The position numbers and the translations under genes were made by a program. From assembly GCA_021204635.1 (NCBI GenBank), contig JAJPZB010000074.1, positions 1 to 13,468 of the forward strand: a stretch of DNA of 13,468 nt, written 5' to 3'. The first letter of the stretch is position 1. Each line of letters opens with the position of its first letter. Origin of the DNA: Opitutia bacterium (GTDB taxonomy: Bacteria; Verrucomicrobiota; Verrucomicrobiia; Opitutales; UBA953). The notes under the pieces are model-generated. The model was not told the DNA's origin and ran no database searches. It worked only from the letters and a program-made list of their open reading frames with translations. Shown one piece after another: positions 7,053 through 13,468 of this stretch.

Positions 7053-8575
7053 AAATATTTTCTGTTGTAAATTCCAGCCCATGTCACCATGTTAAACGTA
7101 AACGGCAGAACTGTTTCCTGCATATTAAAAACAATCCCACAATTCTTCACGCCTGTTATACGAGATCTGGAAAACTTGCGCTCCTGACCATCTCCCAAAA
7201 AACGACAATAATCCCCTTTTATGATATCTAAATGAAGTTTATGCGCCGTCTTAAACAAATTCTCATACATCTCGGGAACAACATAATCATCAGATTCAAC
7301 TATACCTATGTATTCACCAGAGGCAGCCGCCAAACCAACGTTCATCGTGTGTCCGTAGCCCGAATTTGGTTTAGAAATGATCTTAACTCGCGAATCCCGC
7401 TCCGCATATTCTTTTAAAATTTCCGGAGACGAATCTTTAGATCCGTCGTCAACACAAATTATTTCTATTTCTTTCAATTTCTGGTTAACAACGGAAGCTA
7501 AGCACTCCCTCAGATATTTCTCCACATTGTAAACCGGAATTATAACGGAGACCTTAATTTCCGACTCAAAAATGTTCCCATAAACCGAAAAATAAGGAGT
7601 GTCAGATTTATATTTTCGCGCAAGCGAAATATCCACTAATCCATCTATTTCTTTGAGAATGTCAAAAAATTCCTTTACGATCGGAGTTGTGGAATCCGGC
7701 AAAGCGCGGACTCCATGACTCTCCACAAGTTCAGGAAATGCGTTTAAAGCGACGCAAACTCGAGAGTTGAACTCTTCAAACAGGTGATGGATTTGAATCC
7801 AATGCAACTTAGCGTAATTTCGCTCGCGGGAAAATTTCAGCTGATCCCGTATGCCACGCAGCAAATCAACTATCCGTCTGGGATCTGTAAAGTTAGGCGA
7901 ACTGTGACCCCACCTATAAATGTATGTCGGGCACTGCATTGCGTAGAACGTCCCCGCTGTTTCGAGAGCTCGCGCGCAAAAAGGAGGATCTTGAAATCTC
8001 ACATATTCTGGGAAAAAAATCTCATTTCCCACGAGCATTTCCCTGTCAAAAATGTAGCGATAAAAACCGTAGTCAAATTGCCACTCGGAAAAACTTAACA
8101 AACCATCTTTGCGGAAAGCCTGATCCGCAAGATACCCGGACTTCCCAGGAACACAAATTTTGTTTTTGGCAACGTTGAAAGTGTAAATAGAGCCACCACA
8201 AACTCTCACGTTATTCTTTTTTGCTAAGCTGTAGAGTTCGGCATAAGTGCCCTCGTCCGGCAAAAAATCATCAGGATCAAGAAATGCGATAAATTCCCCA
8301 CGAGCGACACGGATACCGACATTCCGAGCTGCGCCCACGCCTTTGTTTTCTTGCGTAATCACGCGAATGCGTGAATCGCGGGCTGCGTATTCTGCGAGAA
8401 TCTGCGGAGTTGAATCCGTAGAACCATCATCTATACAAATAATTTCAATCTCGCGCAAGGATTGGAAAATAACGGAATCGAGTGACTTCGCCAAATATCG
8501 CTCCATGTTAAACACCGGAACGACAACAGAAATCTTGGGAATTTCAGGGGATAAACTATCGAGATTATCTTCCAT
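6332..8575 (-). CDS. Double-domain GT2 glycosyltransferase (747 aa)
   Basis: Two GT-A family 2 domains are arranged in tandem. Domain 1 has SVVVPVFN (16-23), DDGSTD (49-54), DPDD (100-103) and RFQDPPF (193-199). Domain 2 has SVIIPVYN (343-350), DDGSKD (376-381), ESDD (427-430) and the probable catalytic-base segment FQDN (523-526). Residues 1-400 are colinear with the 1204-aa protein, while domain 2 resembles the 352-aa protein: both have NSGYG, ExDD, KGDY and NETPGAxFQDN. The tail (688-723) is Arg/Lys-rich and ends in DGIDI, shared with the 1204-aa protein. The ATG is 10 bp after the upstream glycosyltransferase stop, without a clear Shine-Dalgarno, which suggests coupled translation. No signal peptide or membrane span is evident, so a cytoplasmic or membrane-associated site is expected. 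The sugar specificity of either domain is unknown. The gene is AT-rich compared with glf and ugd. Confidence 0.92.
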   Translation of the reverse strand: MEDNLDSLSPEIPKISVVVPVFNMERYLAKSLDSVIFQSLREIEIICIDDGSTDSTPQILAEYAARDSRIRVITQENKGVGAARNVGIRVARGEFIAFLDPDDFLPDEGTYAELYSLAKKNNVRVCGGSIYTFNVAKNKICVPGKSGYLADQAFRKDGLLSFSEWQFDYGFYRYIFDREMLVGNEIFFPEYVRFQDPPFCARALETAGTFYAMQCPTYIYRWGHSSPNFTDPRRIVDLLRGIRDQLKFSRERNYAKLHWIQIHHLFEEFNSRVCVALNAFPELVESHGVRALPDSTTPIVKEFFDILKEIDGLVDISLARKYKSDTPYFSVYGNIFESEIKVSVIIPVYNVEKYLRECLASVVNQKLKEIEIICVDDGSKDSSPEILKEYAERDSRVKIISKPNSGYGHTMNVGLAAASGEYIGIVESDDYVVPEMYENLFKTAHKLHLDIIKGDYCRFLGDGQERKFSRSRITGVKNCGIVFNMQETVLPFTFNMVTWAGIYNRKYLVENNIRWNETPGAAFQDNGFWFLSFCYAGKVYFVDKPYYMLRRDNSGSSVFAKDKVFSRDEEFRYIRRRIEQDQELWNRLKETWAHLYCRVDSLEWTFGRIGEEFEKEFVYEKSRITAKLLMEGLLREKDFSDKNWKKIKLLVRKPDAFLKDLANRKQNLSKMSEGAPSRVAFRGDSLLKRLVVRIAAMFILNKSARKRWRARHIDLTPRDGIDIRKTPADTNGSCKGSKINSKRNLQS

Positions 8576-8585
8576 TTTTGGGGTA

Positions 8586-9644
8586 TTAAAAAGTTTTTCC
8601 GCAGAGGGTTATTTTCCAGCCGGCGCGGGAGCGGCGGAACGAGAAGATGTTTCGTTTGGCGCGCTTGAAGGCGTCGAAAGAGGATTGGAGGCGTGCGTAG
8701 CGAAGGAATTTCTCGGGGGCGTCCAAAAGAAGCGGAAGGCGTTTTTTCAGGCGCGAAAAGAGTTCTTCGGGAAGTTCTTTGCGATCTCGCGCCTCGCGAA
8801 ATTCGCGCGAAAACAGCGCGAGAAAATCGCCCTGACGCTCGCGCGGGGTTCGGAGCAGATTCCCGAAATACGCCTTATATTTAAACAGGAAAAAATCGTA
8901 TCGAAATTTGCGGGCGAGTTCGGGGCGCGCGGCGAGCCAGCGCTCAATCTCGTGGATCTCGTCTGCCATGCAAAACGTCTTTTCTTTCGATTTTATTGAA
9001 GAGCCGGGGTTGTCCTGCCGGTAATCGACGACGGGGAAATCCACGAGAAACACCCTTTGTGCCGCCGCAAAAAGTTTGAATGAAAATGCATTGTCTTGAA
9101 ATGAGGCTCCCGGGGTTTCGTTGAAGAAAACATCTCTATCGAGCAAAAATTCTCGCCTGTAAAACGCAGACCACACCGAGAGCGGCACCGAGAACAGCCC
9201 GCGCTCTTTTTCCGCGCAAATCACGCTGCCACACGGGCAACTCCTCAGCGCGCAGGCGCGTTCGCGCCGACCGTCGCTCCAAAAAAAGTTGTAATCCCCC
9301 TTCACAACATCAGCGGCATTTTCCTCTGCTGCGCGAAAGAGTTTGTCATAGGCGTCGGGGACGAGTTTGTCGTCGGGTTCGAGGATTGCGACATACTTTG
9401 CCTGCGAGCGCCGGATGCCAAGATTTACCGTCGCCCCATATCCCGAATTTTCCTTTGTTGTGACGACAAATCGGGGGTCATTTTTTGCATACTCGCGCAA
9501 GATTTCGCCCGAGGCGTCTGTCGAACCATCGTCAATGCAAAGCGCCTCCCAATCTGAAAAACTTTGCGCGCGCAGACTGTCCAAGCATTCGCGCAAAAAG
9601 AGCTCAGCGTTGAAAACGGGAATTATGACGGAAACGCCGCTCAT
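8586..9644 (-). CDS. Family 2 glycosyltransferase (352 aa)
   Basis: A single GT-A family 2 domain occupies about residues 1-230. It has SVIIPVFN (5-12), the nucleotide-binding DDGSTD (38-43), metal-binding EPDD (89-92), KGDY (115-118) and NETPGASFQDN (175-185), whose acidic residue is the likely catalytic base. A mostly helical, Arg/Phe-rich C-terminal part follows (about 225-352), with no obvious membrane span. The start MSGVSV is chosen because its ATG overlaps the glf stop (ATGA). A 59-residue longer reading would run back through glf and has no family similarity. It is closest to the second domain of the 747-aa protein downstream, from which it is 10 bp away. It is GC-rich, like glf and ugd. 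The position after glf suggests, without proving, that it uses UDP-galactofuranose or acts on the same glycan. Confidence 0.92.
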   Translation of the reverse strand: MSGVSVIIPVFNAELFLRECLDSLRAQSFSDWEALCIDDGSTDASGEILREYAKNDPRFVVTTKENSGYGATVNLGIRRSQAKYVAILEPDDKLVPDAYDKLFRAAEENAADVVKGDYNFFWSDGRRERACALRSCPCGSVICAEKERGLFSVPLSVWSAFYRREFLLDRDVFFNETPGASFQDNAFSFKLFAAAQRVFLVDFPVVDYRQDNPGSSIKSKEKTFCMADEIHEIERWLAARPELARKFRYDFFLFKYKAYFGNLLRTPRERQGDFLALFSREFREARDRKELPEELFSRLKKRLPLLLDAPEKFLRYARLQSSFDAFKRAKRNIFSFRRSRAGWKITLCGKTF

Positions 9645-10789
9645 TTTTGCGAAAGGAATTCGTCGGCAAGCGCGAGGGCGCGCCCCACTGCCTTGTCCAT
9701 GTCGTAGTAGCGATAATCGCCGAGGCGGCCGTGAAAGTGGACATTTGGGGTGTCCTGCTCCGCCTTTGCGAGATAGCGCGCATAGAGAGTCGCGTTTTCG
9801 GGGCTTGAAATCGGGTAGCAACGTTCATTTTTCCCGCGCTCAAACGCGGAGGGGAACTCGAACGAAACGACGGTTTTTGGCGATTTGTCGCCGAGAAAAT
9901 GTTTGTATTCGCCGATGCGCGTAAAATCGTAGTTGCACGGATAGTTCACGCAGGCGACGCTCTGGAAAAACTCGCGGTCGTATTCTGCGAACTCGAAACT
10001 CACGCTACGGTAGGGCAATTCACCGAGTTCATAGTCGAAAAATTCGTCGATCGAGCCGGAGAAGAAAATCGGCGTCTCTGCCGGAATGTCGTTGCGGATG
10101 GCGGAAAAAGGGGTGTTGAGGCGCACTTCAATGTTTTCGTGGCCGAGCATTTTCCCGATCATCGCGGAATATCCCGCGCGCGGAATTGCCTGATATTTGT
10201 CGCGAAAATAACGATTGTCGCGGGAGACAAAAATCGGCACGCGGGCAGTCACTGCGGGGTCGAGTTCCTCGGGCTTCATTCCCCACTGTTTTAAAGTGTA
10301 GTGGAGAAAAACCTTTTCATACACAAACTCGCCAAGCTGCTTCAACAAATTGTCATCGCTTTCGCGCAATTCGAGGATTGTTGTCCGAACCCCAAAACCA
10401 AATTTCCCCAAAAGCCGTTTTTCAATTCTCGACGCGAGCGAGCGAGGAAACAATTGATTGAGCGAATTTAAATTGAATGGAATTGGAACCTCTGCTCCAT
10501 CGATATTCGCGAGCACTTTGTGCATGTAGGGGTGCCATTTTGTAAAGGCAGAAAGGTAGTCCCAAACAGCTTTGTCGTTCGTGTGGAAAATGTGCGTTCC
10601 GTAGCTGTGGACGCATATCCCGTTGTTGTCGCGATAATCGTGGCAATTGCCACCGATGTGAGGTTTGGAATCGACGACGAGAACCCGCCGACCTGCGGAA
10701 GCAAGCCGCTCTGCGATTGTGGCGCCGGAAATGCCCGCGCCCACCACGAGCGCAAAATTTTTGTCAAAATTGTGGGATAGAGCAGCCAT
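9641..10789 (-). CDS. glf: UDP-galactopyranose mutase
   Basis: The 382-aa flavoprotein interconverts UDP-galactopyranose and UDP-galactofuranose, the donor for furanosidic galactose in O-antigens and capsules. The FAD-binding motif GAGISG is at 17-22. The family signature HSYGTHIFHT is at 61-70, the substrate-binding LKQWG at 166-170, SRDNRYF with R190 at 189-195, a conserved arginine in TRIGEYKH (R291), and GRLGDYRYYDMD at 354-365. Length is normal for bacterial Glf. The enzyme is cytoplasmic and needs reduced FAD. It is the first gene of the operon, and its stop overlaps the ATG of the 352-aa glycosyltransferase (ATGA), so the two are translationally coupled. The start has only a weak purine stretch (GGAA) close upstream; a start a few codons downstream cannot be excluded, but no other Met precedes GAGISG. 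Confidence 0.96.
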   Translation of the reverse strand: MAALSHNFDKNFALVVGAGISGATIAERLASAGRRVLVVDSKPHIGGNCHDYRDNNGICVHSYGTHIFHTNDKAVWDYLSAFTKWHPYMHKVLANIDGAEVPIPFNLNSLNQLFPRSLASRIEKRLLGKFGFGVRTTILELRESDDNLLKQLGEFVYEKVFLHYTLKQWGMKPEELDPAVTARVPIFVSRDNRYFRDKYQAIPRAGYSAMIGKMLGHENIEVRLNTPFSAIRNDIPAETPIFFSGSIDEFFDYELGELPYRSVSFEFAEYDREFFQSVACVNYPCNYDFTRIGEYKHFLGDKSPKTVVSFEFPSAFERGKNERCYPISSPENATLYARYLAKAEQDTPNVHFHGRLGDYRYYDMDKAVGRALALADEFLSQK

Positions 10790-10831
10790 TTCCAGTTCGG
10801 GCTATCGTAGCGGATTTAGCGCCTGCCACGC

Positions 10832-10876
10832 AATAAGTTTTTGCATAAAAATCAAAGTTTTATTCATGTTTTTGCG
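10832..10876 (-). promoter_or_regulatory. Possible promoter region of the glf-ugd operon
   Basis: This AT-rich stretch lies 43-87 bp before glf, between the GC-rich coding DNA and the repeat arm. On the minus strand it contains TTTGATTTTTATGCAAAAAC followed by TTATTG. These are imperfect matches to -35/-10 hexamers at short spacing, so no exact promoter is assigned. It is the only plausible promoter-like stretch seen between nth and glf. Confidence 0.3.
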
Positions 10877-10983
10877 GCTATGGGGGATGGGCAAAATTCC
10901 GCACAACAAAGCCACAACAGAGTGGACTCTCGCGATTGGGAAACGGGGGGGGTGCCAAGAGAATTTTTTTCGGGTTTGTTGTG

Positions 10984-11142
10984 GGAGTTTGTGGTGGGGA
11001 TTTGGGTTAGTGGTGACGGCAAAGTACCACGATTGTTGTCACACGGATTTGTTCGGGACTAACGCCCCTCACGGGTTGTGGTGAGACTTGGGTTGGTGGT
11101 GGGATTATCGCGGCGGGTTTATGGTGGCAACAATCTCGCGTA
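10984..11142. repeat. G/T-rich intergenic repeat arm upstream of glf
   Basis: The sequence is made of GTTTGTGGTGG and GGTTGGTGG variants around a conserved core (11027-11074). It matches the arm at 13220-13455 in the same orientation and the arm at 223-432 in reverse. It leads into the CTCCC hairpin element at 11143. With 11247-11308 on the far side, this is the partial inverted-repeat composite that fills the 519-bp gap between nth and glf. No gene is seen in that gap. Confidence 0.65.
11027..11074 (+). repeat. Conserved intergenic core, copy 2
   Basis: This copy carries the same block as 295-345 (opposite orientation) and 13301-13348 (same orientation). It differs by AACGCCCC instead of AACGTCCC. 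That change turns one A-T pair of the GGGAC/GTCCC stem into a mismatch on the + strand, or a G-U wobble in a minus-strand transcript. Confidence 0.75.
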
Positions 11143-11246
11143 TGCAATACGCGATTCTCCCGCTAAGTTAGCGGGAGGGGACCACGATAGTGGTGAGGGA
11201 GTGTGTTGGTTGTGCGTCGCCAGACTTTGCTTCCCGCCACCAACCC
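11143..11246. repeat. Half copy of the MITE-like element
   Basis: Positions 11157-11246 align without large gaps to 12-101 of the complete element. This includes the 21-nt palindrome (11157-11177) and the ACCAC-GATA-GTGGT hairpin (11181-11194). The right inverted repeat is missing, and the sequence passes directly into the CCACCAACC-rich tail. This looks like deletion between the short C/A-rich repeats found at both places in the complete version. Confidence 0.75.
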
Positions 11247-11308
11247 TACCACCAACCCCTCCGAAAAATCCTCGCCACAAACTCCTCCACCAACCCGCCA
11301 CCACCAAC
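11247..11308. repeat. C/A-rich tail next to the nth stop codon
   Basis: This stretch aligns with 371-432, the DNA next to the ugd stop: CCACCAACCCCTCCGAAAAA, then CCACAAACTC, then CCACCAACCCGCCACCAC. Two unrelated genes therefore end at the same edge of the same repeat. No conventional terminator is visible for nth. Confidence 0.6.
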
Positions 11309-11944
11309 CTACTTTGCTTTTGCGGGGCCGTTGAGTGCGCGGCAGATCTCGCAGGTGTGACCGTCGCAACCGCGCGCGGTGCAATGTTCGCGCCCGTAGA
11401 AAATTATTTGCAGGTGAAGTTTATTCCAGCGTTCGCGCGGGAAAAGCGCCTTCAAATCTTTCTCGGTTTGCTCGACATTTTTCCCCGACGACAACCTCCA
11501 TCTCGCGGCGAGGCGATGAATGTGCGTATCCACGGGGAATGCGGGAACGCCGAACGCCTGCGACATCACGACAGACGCGGTTTTGTGGCCGACGCCGTCC
11601 AGTTCTTCGAGTGCGGCAAAATCTGCGGGAACGCGCCCGCCGTGCTTCTCCACAATCGCGCGCGAAAGATTCACGAGCGCGGCAGATTTTCTCGGCGCGA
11701 GGCCGCAGGGACGAATGATTTCCTCTATGCGTTCGCGCGAGATTTTCGCCATTTCCTGCGGAGTTTTTGCGAGTGCGAAAAGCGCGGGCGTGACCTCGTT
11801 CACACGCTTGTCTGTACATTGTGCAGACAGCACAACGGCGACAAGCAACGTGAATGCGTCGCTGTGTTTAAGCGGAATTGGCGTCTCCGGATAGAGCCGC
11901 TCGAGCGTTTTTGCGACAAATTCTGCGCGTTGTTTTTTTGTCAT
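11309..11944 (-). CDS. nth: Endonuclease III with atypical iron-sulfur cysteine spacing
   Basis: The 211-aa protein has the length of E. coli Nth, a DNA glycosylase/AP lyase that removes oxidised pyrimidines in base excision repair. The helix-hairpin-helix LDGVGHKTASVV (115-126) carries the catalytic lysine K121. The catalytic aspartate is D139 in VDTHIHRL. LSAQCTDKRVN (39-49) is a further family segment. The C-terminal cysteines are C188, C193, C198 and C201, spaced C-x4-C-x4-C-x2-C, whereas the classical 4Fe-4S site is C-x6-C-x2-C-x5-C. Nothing after C201 supplies the usual last ligand. The start is supported by AGGAAGAAAGG at 11952-11962. It lies 40 bp after the secreted-protein gene on the same strand and may be co-transcribed with it, with no functional link evident. 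Confidence 0.93.
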   Translation of the reverse strand: MTKKQRAEFVAKTLERLYPETPIPLKHSDAFTLLVAVVLSAQCTDKRVNEVTPALFALAKTPQEMAKISRERIEEIIRPCGLAPRKSAALVNLSRAIVEKHGGRVPADFAALEELDGVGHKTASVVMSQAFGVPAFPVDTHIHRLAARWRLSSGKNVEQTEKDLKALFPRERWNKLHLQIIFYGREHCTARGCDGHTCEICRALNGPAKAK

Positions 11945-11951
11945 CGCGATG

Positions 11952-11962
11952 CCTTTCTTCCT
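11952..11962 (-). promoter_or_regulatory. Ribosome binding site of nth
   Basis: AGGAAGAAAGG on the minus strand ends 7 bp before the nth ATG. It lies in the 40-bp gap after the upstream gene and fixes the start. Confidence 0.7.
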
Positions 11963-11984
11963 GCGTTTGTTGCCGCGAGCGAGG

Positions 11985-13172
11985 TCATTTTATCTCGGCA
12001 ATCGGAATGACAAAAAGCGCGCCGCTCTCGGAGGAAACGATGAGATTTTCGTCGTCCAAAAATTCTATTCCCTCGCGCTGCCAATCGCGCGGCGCCGAGG
12101 CGATTTTACGATAGCGTGGCGTCCCCGTCGTGAAAAATTTTTCCTCGAAGTGGCGCGTTATCGGCAAGTCGCCAAAAAGCGCGGGCGCGGGGCGGGCTTC
12201 GTCTCTTTCCTGCGGCAAATCGAAGAGCCATATGGAATGGTAGGTGAGGACTGCGAGGCGCGATCTGTCTGCGGAAACGGCGGCGTCGGTCACGAGCCCG
12301 CGGGCGTCGAAGCGCGCGACGGGCACAGCCGCCTGATACGCGTCTGTGGTCGGATCGACGCGCCAGAGAATTGTCTCCGTGTTCGTCCAGTGCTTCGTGA
12401 AGAAATATATGAATCCGTCAAGCACAAAACACGCCTCGGCGTCGTAATTCATCGAGGGGTCGGGGAAAGAATTTTGCGTTGGGTAATAGAAGGAAATTTT
12501 GCGCGCGGGGCCTGTGGTTTCGGCGTACGGGCTCGGCTCGGCGACGATGTAAAAACAGAGGTTGCGGCGGTTTGAGCGATTGTTGCCGATGTCGCCAATA
12601 ATCAGGTTTCCGGCGCCGTCGCTCGCGATTGCTTCCCAGTCGATGTTGCGGCGGCCGGCGACGAGGACACCGCGATATCGCGGCTGCTTTTTGCTGTCGT
12701 TTGTTTCGCGGCGCACTGGCGTGCCGTCCGGCTTGATGGCAAAAATTCGCGCGTCGCTGCCGGAATCGTTAATCGTCCAGAAGGCGCCTTGAAACGTGGA
12801 GCAAGGCGCGAGACCTGAATCTTCGCGGATTGGATTGAGTTTGTGGTGCGCGGCGGGCTCGAGCCTGAGCGTGGGCAAATCGTGGCTCGGGGCAATGCGC
12901 AGGAGCACGGGGAAATCTGCGGTGACAAAATGGTTTTTCGGGCGGCCGAGAACGCGCTCGGTGGCGGGCGCCTGCGCGGATTTTGTCGGGACATCGTCGT
13001 TATCCGGCAGGTTGGTGGTGGCGGGATTTTCCGGAGAATCGGGCGCGGCTGTGGCGGCAACGGTGGCGGAGAAAAAGAGTGCCGCGAGCATTGTTGTCGC
13101 CACGACAAACGGCAATCGTAGCGCACCGGGTAGGTTGCCGGCATGAGCGGCTCGCAAATTTTGCTTTCGCAT
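11985..13172 (-). CDS. Secreted propeller-like protein of unknown function (395 aa)
   Basis: The protein starts MRKQNLRAAHAG. A hydrophobic core follows (about 20-40, LPFVVATTMLAALFF) with Ala-rich cleavage sites near 40-43: a Sec signal peptide without a lipobox Cys. A Pro/Asn/Thr-rich linker (44-72) follows. The main domain carries FWTINDSGSDARIF (131-144), NIDWEAIASD (176-185), NLIIGDIGNN (189-198), a DAEA segment (244-247) and DGFIYFFTKHW (252-262). Spaced aromatic/Asp motifs of this kind are seen in uncharacterised secreted beta-propeller-like proteins. I do not recognise a named family or catalytic site, so no activity is assigned. The ATG at 13172 is preferred because it gives a complete signal peptide and has AGGA just upstream. 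A 58-residue longer reading would be translated repeat DNA. nth follows after 40 bp. Confidence 0.75.
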   Translation of the reverse strand: MRKQNLRAAHAGNLPGALRLPFVVATTMLAALFFSATVAATAAPDSPENPATTNLPDNDDVPTKSAQAPATERVLGRPKNHFVTADFPVLLRIAPSHDLPTLRLEPAAHHKLNPIREDSGLAPCSTFQGAFWTINDSGSDARIFAIKPDGTPVRRETNDSKKQPRYRGVLVAGRRNIDWEAIASDGAGNLIIGDIGNNRSNRRNLCFYIVAEPSPYAETTGPARKISFYYPTQNSFPDPSMNYDAEACFVLDGFIYFFTKHWTNTETILWRVDPTTDAYQAAVPVARFDARGLVTDAAVSADRSRLAVLTYHSIWLFDLPQERDEARPAPALFGDLPITRHFEEKFFTTGTPRYRKIASAPRDWQREGIEFLDDENLIVSSESGALFVIPIAEIK

Positions 13173-13219
13173 TTTCCTGATGTTTGAAAACGAGAATTGG
13201 GGTAATGTCGATATTTTTT

Positions 13220-13455
13220 GGAGTTTGTGGTGGCGGTTGGTGGTGGTGGTGGCGGCTTGGGATGGTGGCGAGAGCTTGGGTTCGTGGTGGCGGCAAAGTG
13301 CCACGGGGATTGTCACACGGATTTGTTCGGGACTAACGTCCCTCACGGCTTTGTGGGTTGGTGGCGGGTTGGTGGTGAGAATGGTTTGTTGCGAGGTTGG
13401 TGGTAGGACTTGGGTTTGTGGAGAGGGCTTGGGTTTGTTGCGGAAGCCTATAAAA
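13220..13455. repeat. G/T-rich intergenic repeat arm upstream of the secreted-protein gene
   Basis: This arm is GGTTGGTGG-rich DNA of the same design and orientation as 10984-11142. It starts GGAGTTTGTGGTGG, contains the core at 13301-13348 and ends TTTGTTGCGGAAGC before the element end. No gene is seen from 13173 to the window end. A promoter for the 395-aa gene should lie here, but no convincing hexamers were found. Confidence 0.65.
13301..13348 (+). repeat. Conserved intergenic core, copy 3
   Basis: Same block as 11027-11074, including GGGACTAACGTCCC with a perfect 5-bp stem. The left edge differs (CCACGGGGATTG rather than CCACGATTGTTG). The central 28 bases are identical in all three copies. 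Confidence 0.75.
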
Positions 13456-13468
13456 CACGCAATTCTCC
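13456..13468. repeat. Start of another MITE-like element, cut by the window end
   Basis: CACGCAATTCTCC equals the outer end of the right inverted repeat of the complete element (222 back to 210). A further copy therefore begins here and continues beyond the window. Confidence 0.6.

Noticed and set aside
8247..8999. A 250-codon open frame on the + strand.
   Set aside because: It spans the antisense of two well-supported glycosyltransferase genes and matches no domain I can recognise.
9645..9821. A 59-residue N-terminal extension of the 352-aa glycosyltransferase.
   Set aside because: It is a shifted frame of glf; the ATGA overlap and the glycosyltransferase motif at residue 5 support the shorter start.
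11078..12010. A 310-codon open frame on the + strand.
   Set aside because: It runs antisense through nth, whose catalytic motifs and ribosome binding site are clear.
13173..13346. A 58-residue extension of the secreted protein.
   Set aside because: It translates the intergenic repeat and core; the ATG at 13172 gives a proper signal peptide.

Overview
The window carries six intact protein genes and one duplication-derived chimera, all on the minus strand, plus long structured repeats between the transcription units. The genes indicate a bacterium with an envelope polysaccharide. The phylum cannot be fixed from the sequence; a PVC-type (Verrucomicrobiota-like) Gram-negative is only a weak impression from the secreted propeller-like protein and the endonuclease III variant.

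Region by region, in transcription order (right to left). At 13456-13468 a repeat element begins and runs off the window, and 13220-13455 is a G/T-rich repeat arm. At 13172-11985 lies a secreted protein of unknown function with propeller-like motifs, followed 40 bp later by nth (endonuclease III, 11944-11309). A composite repeat with the probable promoter region of the next operon lies at 10790-11308. A polysaccharide operon then runs without a large gap: glf (10789-9641), a family 2 glycosyltransferase of 352 aa overlapping glf by ATGA (9644-8586), a double-domain glycosyltransferase of 747 aa (8575-6332), a chimeric fragment (6240-5473), a 1204-aa glycosyltransferase/coiled-coil/methyltransferase-like fusion (5381-1767) and ugd (1719-433). 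The left end (1-432) is a C/A-rich repeat arm and one complete hairpin-rich MITE-like element.

The operon makes sense as one pathway: Glf supplies UDP-galactofuranose, Ugd supplies UDP-glucuronate, and the three glycosyltransferase proteins (five GT-A domains) would use such donors to build a capsule or O-antigen-like glycan. No flippase, ABC transporter, polymerase or priming transferase is in the window, so the locus is incomplete or those functions lie elsewhere.

Three things stand out. First, there is an apparently perfect 859-bp tandem duplication with TACC at its joints, which produces an in-frame chimeric ORF. Second, the 1204-aa protein combines two glycosyltransferase domains, a roughly 200-residue coiled coil and a methyltransferase-like domain, an arrangement that recalls chain-length-controlling systems. 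Third, there is a family of intergenic repeats, apparently long inverted repeats, whose hairpin stems covary between copies. The two large glycosyltransferase genes are visibly more AT-rich than glf, ugd and the 352-aa gene, which suggests separate origin.
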